From Mariannaea sp. PMI_226 (Eukaryota; Ascomycota; Sordariomycetes; Hypocreales; Nectriaceae), in NCBI GenBank assembly GCA_024336345.1, contig JANFOG010000002.1:310001-374000 (forward strand): a stretch of DNA of 64,000 bases. The letters are read 5' to 3'. The translations under genes and the position numbers were made by a program. How positions within the stretch are numbered: the stretch's first letter is position 1; each line of letters starts with the position of its first letter. Below are positions 54,999-64,000 of the stretch, piece by piece. The notes under the pieces were generated by a model that was not told the DNA's origin, did not search any database, and saw only the letters and a program-made list of their open reading frames with translations.

Positions 54999-56166
54999 CT
55001 ACCGATCTCGCCCGAGACGTTCCTCGTCATCGTCGCAGAGCTCGTACGCGGGCCGAAACTTTGTGGAATCGCTGTCAACGGCCAGCGCTGGGTTGGGCCG
55101 CGTATCCGTCACACCACCAAGGGACGTGAAGCCCCGGTTGTACAGGTCGCAAAAGGGGATCTGAAGATGGCGGATGAACTATACAACGCAAAACACACAT
55201 CTTGTTAGCTAACTTGATCTTTTGTTTATTGATCACCGCATGATATAGTCGTCCCTGCATCACCCGGTCCAGGGGGGGGGATCGGATCCCTGAGCTGAGG
55301 TGGGGTATAACCCGGCAAGAGGATAGAGAGGCAAAGGTGAAGGAGGAACTCACAGCCCAGATCTCAACGTAGTGCCAGTCAATTACAGGATGCACGCGCA
55401 TGAATTGCGGCCAATCCTTGTCGGTCATGTCGAAATGTGTCAAGTCCTCCGAGTGCGGGTCAGTGCGCCTCGTGCCCATGAACATGGCCTTGACCTCGGG
55501 TCGCTTCGCGAGGTACTCCTCCAGGGCAGGCCGCATCTTTGTGGCATAGCGGTCGAGATCGAGGTGATACTCTTTGGAGGTGGAGGCGACGAAGTCCTCG
55601 ACTTCCTGGAAAGGTTTGGAGGAGACAATGTAGAGAGCCTTTAGAGGCTGGGGGTCTGCTGGATCTGAAGAGTCGGAATTGGCGGTCGAGGGGGTGTGAA
55701 CGACGGGGAGGCAGGCGAGGATGAGGATTAGGAGAACGAGGCAGTCTTTGCCACCGTTGTAGGAGATGGACAAGTGTTCGCTTCTAGTCAGGCCGAAGCA
55801 ACTGTGTCAGCAACAACGTATAGCATGAGCAGTCACAGAAGGAATTCCGCAATTTGATGAGTCAAGCAAGGCAGTGCTTTCTTGAGAATCCCTCGCCCCT
55901 ACAAATTGCTCCTTGACGGAGTAGAGAGGCATCACTCACCCGTATCGGCGCAGCGCATCTTCAATGACGCCGTTTGAGATGCGGACCTGGTTCTGGACTT
56001 TGGAAAGCAGCGGATCCTGCAGATTCTCGTCAAGGAAAGCAAGGACCTTTTCGCGCAGTTTGTAACATATATCGGGCAGAGGGCGCGCAGCGCTGAGTTT
56101 TGCGACGCCGTTGACGTAAGACTCGGGCATGATGTCCGCGATGTCGGGGACTCGAGAGGGGACCAT
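54999..56166 (-). CDS. FAD1: FAD synthetase (FMN adenylyltransferase)
   Basis: Model complement(join(54999..55178,55354..55780,55940..56166)), 277 aa, introns 175 and 159 nt. The enzyme makes FAD from FMN and ATP in the cytosol. It belongs to the PAPS-reductase fold: the pyrophosphate-binding loop SISYNGGKDCLVLL is restored by the first splice (RRYGEH-LSISYN). Further family blocks are MFMGTRRTDPHSEDLTHFDMTD, FMRVHPVIDWHYVEIWA joined to FIRHLQIPFCDLYNRGFTSLGG, and TRPNPALAVDSDSTKFRPAYEL. Length is near yeast Fad1. ATG 56166 is taken as start; a second ATG 12 codons later is possible. Confidence 0.95.
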
Positions 56167-57827
56167 GTGGATGTCTTTTTGGGGGGAAGGGGGGAATGCG
56201 TCGATGAACTGTAGGTGGTATGCACAACACAGAGACCAGCTGGGCCCGAGATTGAGGCCAAATGGTCTTGTAGAGACAGTGTCTGTTTCTTTTTCTTATC
56301 AAACGAGATCGGCGTACAATCACAACTGGAAAGAGATGCAAAGTGGCGTAGGTAGGTTTTGAATTCGGAGAGATAGGCTGAGAATGACAGCGGGATCCAG
56401 AAATTGGACTGGACGCTTCGGATGCCCCGCATTTCCGAACCCCGCGAACGGATGAGGGTTTCAATGTCCCGCCATCTCACAGTGGAGGTGGATGGCGGAT
56501 AATGGGTGGGTGCCGTGCCTCGGCATCAGAGGTCCGAGACTACGGACCGACCGACTGGACTAGAGCTGTAGGCTAGGTCGTAAGTGATAAATGCGTAGGT
56601 CGGCAATCTACTATGTATGTTGAAGTGATGAGATATTCGCTGATTACTTTCCTTCCTCATCCTTGTCGTCCGATAGACATGTCGATGACTTCGACAATAG
56701 TCTCGTCCACCTGACATACGTCTTGTCATCTCTCGCTATTTAGCCTGCGGATTTAAAGTCTTCGCTTCCATCCACGGGGCCTTTTTCTTATTTCCAATGC
56801 GTACCTCGGTATAGGTCATCAAGTAACCCCTTGCACCTGAAGAGTACCATACATTTGGGAGGATAGTCTTTTTTAACAGGCCGAAGAGGAGAGACCAATC
56901 CAATTGGAGACACTCTGCTCGAAATGCCGGGGTTCTGAAAAGAGAATTGCTTTATTAAACTCTTTATATGATACAAACGTTCATTCGCTTCGTTGTGAGA
57001 CCTTTGATGGCTGATCGCCTCTGTGGACCCTGACCCTCTTGACGTTCCTTGACAGGTTGCTCAACGCTCTCGGTTGCGAAATACTCCCCAAGACATATTC
57101 CCCCGCTGTTTCAAAGATAGCGTCAGTCGGGCGTAAGTTTTTGGTAGTTGAATAGTTTATTAGTTTACACATAATAAGTGACGAGTTTTTGTTGGAAGTG
57201 CTTTGGTGTGATATCTCAAATAGCCATTGTGATGGACTTGGCTTGGCTTGGCCCACATCAGATGTGGCAGTGACGTCTTTTGCCAGCTGGGGAATAACCA
57301 CGAACCCGCCATTGGTTGCCAGAAAATGTAATGGCATCAATTATCACACAATTTTAACAAATTGAGAGAATCAAAGGACGAGCTACCTAAAAACAAAACG
57401 TAAAATGAGACCTACTCAGTTAGGATGAAGCAGAAGCTGGATATCTCCGTCAGTCAAGACTGCTTTGGAAGGCGTGGTAAGCCACGCTGAATCAAGCTGG
57501 AAGACTGGAAATGAACGACCAAGTGTCAAGTTGGTCAATAAACCTAAAGAAACATATGCATTTTATCAAATTCGTAACATTTGTGACTTTCTTCATCTTC
57601 ATTCCATCACAATCGCAGAGAAGGTAGAGTTCGAGAAAAGAACTTGCTTATAATTGTCATTAGGCAGCTATCATGCATTCTGCTGGCCGAGTACTTCTTC
57701 GCCCGCGTTATTAATCATTCCGATACGTCAAATTGATCAGAAAAACCTATGAATCTAACACTTAAGGAATGAAATTACACAATAGATAAAACTTTTTTTA
57801 TAAAAATAAAAAATAAAAAAAAGGAAG
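56167..57827. other. 1.7-kb AT-rich intergenic region left of the RNA array
   Basis: No gene supported. A minus-strand frame of 119 codons at 56981-57340 lacks codon bias and domains. FAD1's promoter is at the left end; A-rich sequence at 57788-57840 precedes the array. Confidence 0.5.
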
Positions 57828-58010
57828 AAAAAAAGAAAATTTGCAGACGCGAAAACACAGTCAGGTATCGAGTCGAACCAAGGACCTGGAGGGAGGACAC
57901 CTCATCGCCAAAAAGCGAAGGCCTCCTCCCCGAAGGGAGCAGGCAGTTTTCTTGAGATAAACTGACCAATCATTTACAGTATGAAAGTTTGGATCGGCTA
58001 CTTCGCTGGC
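57828..58010 (-). ncRNA. Putative Pol III structured RNA, unit 1 of 4
   Basis: Minus-strand unit of about 183 nt. TATAAAA at 58030-58036 (read TTTTATA) lies about 20 bp before the start motif GCCAGCGAAGTAGC (5' end 58010). An internal hairpin CTCCC-TTCG-GGGAG (57926-57939) has a UUCG tetraloop and directly precedes GGCCTTCGCTTTTTGGCG. A B-box-like GGTTCGACTC lies at 57870-57879 and a T7 stop at 57828-57834. GCGAAG of the start motif can pair with CTTCGC. It is the most diverged copy; the TATA spacing and one arm differ. Not a tRNA: the start-to-B-box distance is about 130 nt and no cloverleaf forms. Confidence 0.55.
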
Positions 58011-58301
58011 AGATTTCTTATTAATATGGTATAAAAGGGAAGCGAGCATGCGGGCGGCTACTTCTGGCATGCAATGACGGTGGTGGGTGAAAGTGGACCG
58101 TGTTTGTGACTAACACGCCGAGATGGGGGAGAGTACTGACTTGCAGCATTGTGTAGCTTGGCGCAAAGGTGGTAGAAGAGGGACACTCTCTTTGAAAATG
58201 ATTTTATAATGTGAACAATTAAACTGTTTCTATTACATTATATTGGCAAATAACCAAGAGCCTGAAAAAAAATCCTGGCAAAGGGTTTGAAAAAGGAGGC
58301 C

Positions 58302-58465
58302 AAAAAAGATATTGAATTGTTCGAACCCATCAACTTGGGTGATGATATCGTCGCCAAAAACGGCAAAAGCGAAGGCTCGCAAGTCTCACTTGCGGCAAGA
58401 TAAACATCGTCCAAATGAAGCTTTTGCCAATCAGGCCATTTTGTATAATCAGCTACTTCGCTGAC
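58302..58465 (-). ncRNA. Putative Pol III structured RNA, unit 2 of 4
   Basis: About 164 nt on the minus strand. TTATAA at 58487-58492 is 22 bp before the start motif GTCAGCGAAGTAGCTG (5' end 58465). A 7-bp hairpin CGCAAGT-GAG-ACTTGCG (58378-58394) directly precedes the conserved GCCTTCGCTTTTGCCG. GGTTCGAACA at 58318-58327 is a weaker B box. T6 at 58302-58307 can terminate, with a T8 at 58265-58272 as back-up. A GCCTTCGT word about 75 bp upstream of TATA recurs upstream of unit 3. Confidence 0.6.
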
Positions 58466-58691
58466 TGCATGTTGAATTTGATTCACTTATAAGGGAATGA
58501 CAGTGTTGACTGATGAGGTGGACCAGGTGATTGGGGACCCCGGCAGAGGCGCAGCGTTTCAGCTACGAAGGCGGCAGTAGCCTGGTAGCCTGTTCTTCAA
58601 AGAGAACTGAAGGAGAAAAGGATTGCGAAAAAATCAACTGGGAAGCAAAATAAATATGCTTTAAAAAAAATGTCGTTAATATTTCTACTTT

Positions 58692-58883
58692 AAAAAACAG
58701 ACAATAGTTAAGTTTTCTAGAATCGAACGCGAGAGTTCAAACTGAACCCAACGACCAAAAGCGGCAAAAAGCGAAGGCTCACAAGTCAGACTTGCGGCTA
58801 CAGGTTACGCCCAAGCAAAGAAGCCCGGATGTTAATTCAGGTTAACGGCGAGGCCATTATGGTAGATCAGCTACTTCGCTGAC
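58692..58883 (-). ncRNA. Putative Pol III structured RNA, unit 3 of 4
   Basis: About 192 nt on the minus strand. TTATAA at 58905-58910 is 22 bp before GTCAGCGAAGTAGCTG (5' end 58883). The hairpin GCAAGT-CTG-ACTTGT (58781-58795, one G-U pair) directly precedes GCCTTCGCTTTTTGCCGC. The B box is CGTTCGATTC at 58720-58729 and the stop T6 at 58692-58697. The segment from ATTGTCTGTTTTTTAAA to GTAGAAA is nearly identical to unit 4. The spacer between start motif and hairpin is the longest of the four. Confidence 0.6.
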
Positions 58884-59105
58884 AACATGCTACAATACGT
58901 TTGCTTATAAGGGAAGAACAGGGGTGCCAAATTTGGTGGGTTACATAATCGATCAGAATGGCACGGGCTCAGCGTTGGCTGCCTACGCACGAAGGCGAGA
59001 GACCATTCAAAAGAAACAGAAGACAAGAAAAGAGTATCAACAAAAATCAATTGATGATCAAAAGATAGATGTTCTGAGTATGTGTAGCTGATATTTTCTA
59101 CTTTT

Positions 59106-59254
59106 AAAAAACAGACAATGGTCGATGTCTCTAGAATCGAACCTGAAAGCTCTAGCCGTCCCGATGACCCAAAGCGGCAAAAAGCGAAGGCTTTCACAAG
59201 GAAAGCATTTTAATCTTTTGACCGCCGAAGCATTGTTGCAGCTACTTCGCTGAC
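59106..59254 (-). ncRNA. Putative Pol III structured RNA, unit 4 of 4
   Basis: About 149 nt on the minus strand. TTTATAA (59276-59282) is 22 bp before GTCAGCGAAGTAGCTG (5' end 59254). The hairpin GCTTTC-CTTGT-GAAAGC (59190-59206) occupies the same place as in the other units but with different sequence, and precedes CCTTCGCTTTTTGCCGC. The B box GGTTCGATTC (59134-59143) matches the tRNA consensus GGTTCGANTC exactly; T6 stop at 59106-59111. Confidence 0.6.
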
Positions 59255-59282
59255 GGTTGAACAAACAATATCCCCTTATAAA

Positions 59283-59753
59283 GGACCTCTTGAACCTGAT
59301 GGTTGTGGCACAGGCTGCCAGGCAGCAGACGGGAGCGCAGCCCCTGTAAGAGTACCGAGGAGGCGCTCGAGGTTCGGACCCTGCGCCATGAGCCTGGATG
59401 TGGAACTGAACCTACCTACCAGTATGAGTATTGGTTCTGCATGGGTACAGAAACAGCAAAGTGGTTCATACTAATTGGTTCTATCCTCTTCTAAGTCTTG
59501 CTCTTTGGCCACCGGGATTTCGTTTCACCGTGGCCGACGGGCATAGTTCGTAAACTTGACACCGGGCATGGAGACGTCATAACCGCTGGTGGGGACCTCA
59601 ACGTCGTTCTAGGCCAAGCTGCCTCCCATGGCTCCCACCTGTCAACGATTTAACACAATATCACCACATGTTTTCCACATAACCGTCTGACCTAATGCGA
59701 TACTAATTTTTTTCCCCTCCCCTTTCTTATACACCTTTTACGCATCGTGCCAA
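59283..59753. other. Intergenic between RNA array and FIT2-family gene
   Basis: No gene supported; contains upstream sequence of unit 4 (GCTGCCTGGCAGCC inverted repeat on the minus strand near 59310-59325) and the promoter of the next gene. Confidence 0.5.
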
Positions 59754-60794
59754 ATGGTTACCACTCGTCGCGCTGCCAAATTGGCAACGTCAACATCTAG
59801 CGGCGAAACCATGTCTTCCAGCAGAGCTTCGACCTCGACCTCGACGCCGCGGACATCGCCGTTTCTGCCTACGTCTATCGAGCGCATATTCCTCTCCATC
59901 TTCCCTATTGTCCTCATTTTTGGCACAGTTTTCTCCATCCTCTCGCCAGAGACTCGATCGGCTCGCTATGATCCGGTCACGCAATCACATTCCCAGGACC
60001 CCACCAAAGCCCCAAGCTACTTTGCTCAAAAGTCGAACGTCTTCAACGTCTTCTTTGTAAAGCGCGGCTGGGCGTGGTTCTCCGGCGCATTTGCCTTGTT
60101 CATCTTCACTCATCCGAGTACCGCTGTAGGGTCCCGACGGCTACGCGCCGGGCTTCGTTGGGCCGCCGTGACTGGATTGTGGATTCTTGTCACGCAGTGG
60201 TGCTTTGGGCCTGCCATTATCGATCGCAGCTTCCGATGGACCGGCGGTAAATGCGAGCTGGCGCAGCGCGAAGTGACCATGGGGGATACGAGCGTCGGAG
60301 AGATGCTAACGGCCGTGGCGTGTAAGGCTGCAGGCGGTAAATGGAAGGGAGGCCATGACATCTCAGGCCACGTCTTTCTGCTGACACTCGGTACAACTTT
60401 TCTCATGCAGGAAGTCGGATGGGCAGTTGCGCGTTGGTCTGGGAGAGCTGAGGAGAGATGTGTTTACATGGAGGACGGTGCCTTGAAGAGCGCAAATGTC
60501 GAGGCCGAAGGATCGGCGAGGGAGGATGCGGGCAGGTCTTCCCTCGACTTGGGCACGAAATTTGCAATCGGCATCATGGGACTGAGTGTCTGGATGCTTT
60601 TAATGACGGCTATATACTTTCACACGTGGTTCGAGAAGGTGAGTTTCCTCGTCACTAAGTCTACGCATGAGAACAACACTAACATATCGCAGCTTACGGG
60701 GCTTTTGGCTGCGACTGTGGCATATTCCGTTGTATATGTAGTGCCTCGATTTGTCCCCGCAGTCAGACAGATCATTGGTCTTCCTGGGATCTAG
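59754..60794 (+). CDS. FIT2-family ER protein (Scs3/Yft2-like acyl-CoA diphosphatase)
   Basis: Model join(59754..60638,60693..60794), 328 aa, one 54-nt intron that is a multiple of three. It is a multi-pass ER membrane protein of the fat-storage-inducing transmembrane family, which cleaves acyl-CoA and supports lipid droplet formation and ER phospholipid balance. The two family histidines are visible: His206 in GGHDISGHVFLL and His290 in YFHTWFEK. Removing the intron restores FHTWFEK-LTGLLAATVAY, the known continuation, so splicing is preferred to read-through. The N-terminal 40 residues are Ser/Thr-rich and cytosolic. An acidic luminal/cytosolic loop lies near residues 235-262. Confidence 0.9.
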   Translation: MVTTRRAAKLATSTSSGETMSSSRASTSTSTPRTSPFLPTSIERIFLSIFPIVLIFGTVFSILSPETRSARYDPVTQSHSQDPTKAPSYFAQKSNVFNVFFVKRGWAWFSGAFALFIFTHPSTAVGSRRLRAGLRWAAVTGLWILVTQWCFGPAIIDRSFRWTGGKCELAQREVTMGDTSVGEMLTAVACKAAGGKWKGGHDISGHVFLLTLGTTFLMQEVGWAVARWSGRAEERCVYMEDGALKSANVEAEGSAREDAGRSSLDLGTKFAIGIMGLSVWMLLMTAIYFHTWFEKVSFLVTKSTHENNTNISQLTGLLAATVAYSVVYVVPRFVPAVRQIIGLPGI

Positions 60795-61274
60795 TCCCGG
60801 AATGAAGAACGGCGAGGTGAGGAGAGACGGTAAAGTGTAATGATATTAGCAGCATAGAGGTTAGAACTATATAACGCCAATCATAATGTGTATCGGATCT
60901 ACTAAACAGATCTAAAGTCATTCAGAATTTATCAAGGATGATAACAACCTGACCAGGTTCGTCCAAAAATGTTTGACTCGAGTTGCCGATCACTAGGTCG
61001 CGATGCCGAGGCTTGTGCAAATATAGGAGAGCATTGTTCAAAATGGACGGATGTCTAAAGGTATTGAATACTATTAGTGGTACATGGTAAGATCTAATTC
61101 TATTATCTCGCTCCACTGGCATACCAAAAACCCTCCACAACTGCAGGGTCCCCAGTTGGATGCTGTCGTTCCATTACGGATGTAAATATATACAACGACG
61201 TCACCTATTAACTCAACAAAGGCTACTCTGTGCAGTATTCTATACACATCCTTCCCACCGGTCGAATAATAGGC
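60795..61274. other. Convergent 3' region
   Basis: AT-rich, no gene supported; terminators of the FIT2-family gene and the secreted protein gene expected. Confidence 0.55.
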
Positions 61275-61736
61275 TTAATAGGTGACGGTACCGGAGCAGG
61301 AGTTATAGCAGCTCATGTCGTAAGTAGTACCGGTGCCCTGCTCGGGCTGCCCATCGGTGGCGATCGGGTTGCCAACACCGTAGAGGAAGCAGTACCATCC
61401 GGAGAGATAATCAATGGCACCGCAGGCAGGGATTTCGGCGCAGGCGTCGAAGCACGCATTGAGACCATCACTTGGGGGCGGGCCACGTCCAAGAAAGACG
61501 TTGTTTGAGGTAATAATGCCGGTCAAGCCACACTTGTCAGCCGGAAGATTGTCCTTGAGTCCCTTGACGCAAGCGGTCGTTGTAGCGGCTGGGGGCGCCG
61601 TGGAGGTGGTAGACGTAGCCACAGCTGAGGTGGTCGTGGCCGCAGGCGCAGTAGAGGTGGTGAGTGGCTTGCAGGGGCCGGCCTGAGCGAGGCCAACAGC
61701 AGTAGCGGCGAGGATAAGAGTCTTGAAGAGAACCAT
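61275..61736 (-). CDS. Small secreted cysteine-rich protein
   Basis: Intronless, 153 aa. A signal peptide (MVLFKTLILAATAVGLAQA) is followed by GPCKPL, a Thr/Ala-rich linker (about residues 25-53, likely O-glycosylated) and a compact domain with about ten cysteines (ACVKGLKDNLPADKCGLTG.., NACFDACAEIPACGAIDYLSGWYCFLYG, MSCYNSC). The CFxxCxxxxxCxxxxY..WYCFLYG pattern resembles PAN/apple-type modules found in fungal secreted proteins. It may be a wall protein or effector-like protein; no function is assigned. Length and layout are typical of small secreted proteins. Confidence 0.8.
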   Translation of the reverse strand: MVLFKTLILAATAVGLAQAGPCKPLTTSTAPAATTTSAVATSTTSTAPPAATTTACVKGLKDNLPADKCGLTGIITSNNVFLGRGPPPSDGLNACFDACAEIPACGAIDYLSGWYCFLYGVGNPIATDGQPEQGTGTTYDMSCYNSCSGTVTY

Positions 61737-62562
61737 GATAGAAAATTAAAAGGAATGACTTATTAGTTGGATCAATAAGCGTTGATGGTGGCACAGAGAA
61801 ACGGTTTCTAGGGCGAAATAGACCAGAAATTAAAACGAGTGTGGAATTGTGCTACACCAGCACAACAGACAAAGTGGGCAATAGACTGGGTATATAAAGC
61901 CTTCTAACAATCAATCAAGTCATACCACAGTACACTACAAATATAAATGCACAGTACAAGCGCTGTTGAGAAGAAGGGCCTGGTAAACCGGGTTCGTAGT
62001 TTTATATTACGCCGGCATAGTCGATTGATGGTCGCGCACTACTGCCAATAGTTTCGCACAAACCAACTCTCAAAGCGGCAAAGTAGGGCTGGATACAAGA
62101 CCCCTTCTCCAGACAGGGCATCAATCAATAGCCTTGCGGAATTGTTCCGGATATGAGCTGAACTTGACTTTATTAATAGATTGAAAATGGAAACACTGGA
62201 AGACTACAAATTGGTCACCGTCGAGAATTTGGTGTTCCCTCTCCTTTTTCTTTTCTTCGACTTGGTTTGATTCAACTTTGGAGAAACAGACAATGATGCC
62301 AGTATATGTCTTCTCTTTTGCAGAGGGTTTGCAACACACTGCGCCCTTTATTCGACATCCCTTTGACATTATGCAGACCTAGCGCTATTGATTGCCAACG
62401 TCCAAGAGACCTACAAATATGTATATTAAGTCATGGACATAATAATTTACCTAGTTCGCAACTTCAGAATATCTTTCACTACTCGATGATTTCTTATAAG
62501 TACCTTGCCTAACTTGAAAAAAAAATCACGACCGAACGTTCAGTGAAATATTATTCATCATA
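61737..62562. other. Divergent promoter region
   Basis: Between the secreted protein gene and the acetyltransferase gene. No gene supported. A short pyrimidine motif pair and AT-rich sequence only. Confidence 0.5.
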
Positions 62563-63060
62563 ATGGACCCCTCATCCCCCGTGACCTATCGGTCGCATCG
62601 GCCGGGAGACATGGGCCTGATCCTTTATCAACACGGCCATTTTTATTCCAAAGAGTATGGATTCGATCGCCGCTTTGAGGCTCTCGTGGCCACGATAGCA
62701 GCCGACTTCCTCGACAACTTCGATCCCAGCTCCGACCGCTGCTGGATTGCGGAACGGGAGGACCAGTTTATGGGCTCCGTCATGCTCGTCAAGGATCGGG
62801 AGCAGGAGAAAGTGGCCAAGCTGCGGTTTCTACTTGTAGACAGCAAAGCCCGCGGGCAAGGCGTTGGCACGCAGCTTGTTCGCCAGTGCATCGACTTTGC
62901 GAGGGAGGTGGGGTACGAATCGGTGTGGTTGCTGACGGACAGCTTACTTACTGGTGCTCGAAAAATATACGGGGATGCCGGATTCGAGCTTGTGTGGACC
63001 AATCACCATAACTCCTGGGGCGTGGAGTTGACTCAGGAGAAGTGGATATTGAAGTTGTGA
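62563..63060 (+). CDS. GNAT-family N-acetyltransferase
   Basis: Intronless, 165 aa. The GNAT fold is recognisable: YRSHRPGDMGLILYQHG start, the central beta strands (CWIAEREDQFMGSVMLVKD, KLRFLLVDSKARGQGVGTQLV) with the acetyl-CoA pyrophosphate loop R-G-Q-G-V-G, and the end GARKIYGDAGFELVWTNHH with YxxxGF. The HGxFYxxEYGFDRRFEALVA motif is shared with the MarR-GNAT/acetyltransferase group acting on small amines or antibiotics, but the substrate is unknown. Confidence 0.93.
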   Translation: MDPSSPVTYRSHRPGDMGLILYQHGHFYSKEYGFDRRFEALVATIAADFLDNFDPSSDRCWIAEREDQFMGSVMLVKDREQEKVAKLRFLLVDSKARGQGVGTQLVRQCIDFAREVGYESVWLLTDSLLTGARKIYGDAGFELVWTNHHNSWGVELTQEKWILKL

Positions 63061-63370
63061 GGATGAGCGGTTGATAGAGAAGTTGACTGAGTGATCTGGT
63101 TAGGTTTAGAAGAAAAAAAAAGCATTTACCTCAGGCATCTCGCGTGAACAAAATCGAGAGTATGTCAAGGTGATGCAAGGAAGCGAAATCTTTTGCAGCT
63201 GATTGTGGACTTTGACGTTGGCTTTGCCTTACAAGAGCAAACATCCACCTCCTCTTTCTCTGTAAATAGGAAATTGACTTGTATTACCGCTACAAATATC
63301 TTGAAGAAAAAAAACTAAATAAAGGAAATAAGACCAAGTGATAATTAATAATAATACGGGAACGTCCACC
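63061..63370. other. Convergent 3' region
   Basis: A-rich tracts; no gene supported. Confidence 0.55.
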
Positions 63371-64000
63371 TCATCCCCCGCCATGCTTGTTTTTCAAGTG
63401 CCTTCTAAGGTGGTCTGGCCTCCGAAAATCCTGTCGGCAAATAGGGTGATACTTGCATTTAATCTTTTCTATGGATAGCCCTCTAGACTTAGCTTCCTCG
63501 GGATGCTTCGTAATCAGGTGCCGATTCAGATCCCGGCCTCCAGCCACCTTGTGGTTGCACATTGGACAGCTCGCCTTTTTCCGGACCTTCTCTCTCTGAG
63601 GCCTGAAAGGCGAGTCAGCATCGGGCCCAAGTTGGAGGAGCGAGCCCTCACGTACTCAGAGTCAAGATGGCACTTCATGCCATGTGAAATGTCTCGTCTG
63701 CTCTCTCCATTTGAACATGTGTTCGTTTGTGTAGAGGGGAGCTGTATCGGCGGACTCGGGTGCATGTGATGTACCGTCCACGGGCTGCTAAATGGCGGAC
63801 TGGTGTCTGCTTCTCGATAGAGAAAACTTTCATGCATTGTGCCACACGGGTTCAGGGGTGATATGTCGTATAAGATTGCTTGTCGAAGTGGAGTTTCTGG
63901 CAATACTGTTGTTGCCGTTAAGTCGTCCGGTAACTCGAACAATGCATGATCAGATGGGGGGAGGCAGCTGGGACTGAGAGGTGTGCAAGGTACAGCATTC
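63371..64000 (-). CDS. C2H2 zinc-finger protein (5' partial at right edge)
   Basis: Model complement(join(63371..63602,63656..>64000)). The frame is open to the window edge. A 53-nt intron (GTACGT donor, TTTCAG acceptor) joins CHLDSE to PQREKVRKKASCPMCNHK. Finger 1 is CPMCNHKVAGGRDLNRHLITKH (C-x2-C-x12-H-x4-H); finger 2 is CKYHPICRQDFRRPDHLRRHLKNKH, an atypical C-x5-C type, ending close to the C-terminus (KHGGG). The upstream part is Pro/Ser-rich. An ATG at about 63837 could be the start if the gene ends inside the window, but the longer frame suggests more exons to the right. Likely a DNA-binding regulator. Confidence 0.75.

Larger units (their letters stand above)
57828..59282 (-). repeat. 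Tandem array of four diverged promoter-RNA units
   Basis: Four head-to-tail copies at spacings of about 460, 417 and 368 bp between TATA boxes. Conserved islands (TATA, start motif, CTTCGC motif, B box, T-run) are kept while the rest has diverged, so these are old duplications under selection rather than a recent repeat. Partial copies are also visible: AGAAGTAGCC near 58058 resembles a start motif. Confidence 0.65.

Noticed and set aside
56981..57340. 119-codon minus-strand ORF
   Set aside because: AT-rich third positions, no recognisable domain, no splice partner, lies in an otherwise non-coding stretch.
57861..59264. Units of the 58-kb array as tRNA genes or a tRNA-derived SINE
   Set aside because: The GTTCGA box suggested tRNA, but the distance from start to B box is about 110-160 nt, no acceptor stem or anticodon arm can be drawn, TATA boxes are present, and copies are tandem without target-site duplications.
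60639..60692. Reading through the FIT2-family intron as coding
   Set aside because: It is open and 54 nt long, but removing it restores FHTWFEK-LTGLL, the conserved family junction, with a GTGAGT donor.
61230..61508. Plus-strand ORF over the secreted protein gene
   Set aside because: Antisense shadow of the Cys-rich gene; no ATG context or domain.

Overview
The window is nuclear DNA of a filamentous ascomycete (Pezizomycotina, most likely Sordariomycetes; the order cannot be fixed from sequence alone). Evidence: compact genes on both strands, many introns of about 50-90 nt with GT..AG ends and CTAAC/CTAAT-like branch sites, and fungal families such as CFEM, Zn2Cys6 regulator, Set9, a STAND-type N-terminal domain, and a single-chain LrgA-LrgB protein. 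I rebuilt exon structures by hand. In every multi-exon model the exon lengths sum to a whole number of codons, and the junctions restore family motifs wherever the family is known.

Layout. 1-3.5 kb: end of an unknown gene, a nickel/cobalt transporter and a three-exon Dabb-domain gene. 3.4-19.7 kb is metabolic: an LDH2-type oxidoreductase divergent from a Zn2Cys6 regulator, a cell-surface protein with six CFEM domains, a DUF1993-like protein, a hotdog thioesterase, a short-chain dehydrogenase divergent from an IlvD/Edd dehydratase, and a glyoxalase-like protein. Both divergent promoters carry CCG/CGG dyads, so a regulated sugar-acid catabolic locus is plausible but unproven. 19.9-26.8 kb: RING protein, anthranilate synthase TRP2, BTB protein. 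28.3-32.3 kb is a long pyrimidine-rich non-coding stretch before a solo STAND-type N-terminal protein. 33.9-49.8 kb is mostly housekeeping: aminopeptidase Y-like M28 peptidase, two small unknown genes, SET9, mitochondrial uL14 (MRPL38), RPB9, ESS1/Pin1, and the LrgAB-like protein whose first exons reach 50.5 kb. 52.6-56.2 kb: an augmin HAUS3-like coiled-coil protein and FAD1. 59.7-64 kb: a FIT2-family protein, a small secreted cysteine-rich protein, a GNAT acetyltransferase and a C2H2 zinc-finger gene running off the right edge.

The most unusual feature is at 57.8-59.3 kb, minus strand. Four diverged tandem units each have a TATA box 20-22 bp before a shared start motif, two mutually complementary conserved motifs (GCGAAG and CTTCGC), a hairpin kept in place while its sequence changes, a B-box-like GGTTCGA element and an oligo-T stop. 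This looks like a family of RNA polymerase III structured RNAs that I cannot match to a known class. Second is RPB9, whose 540-nt first intron holds an open, codon-biased 84-codon extension with a C-x2-C-x6-C-x2-C motif, which suggests an alternative C-terminus.
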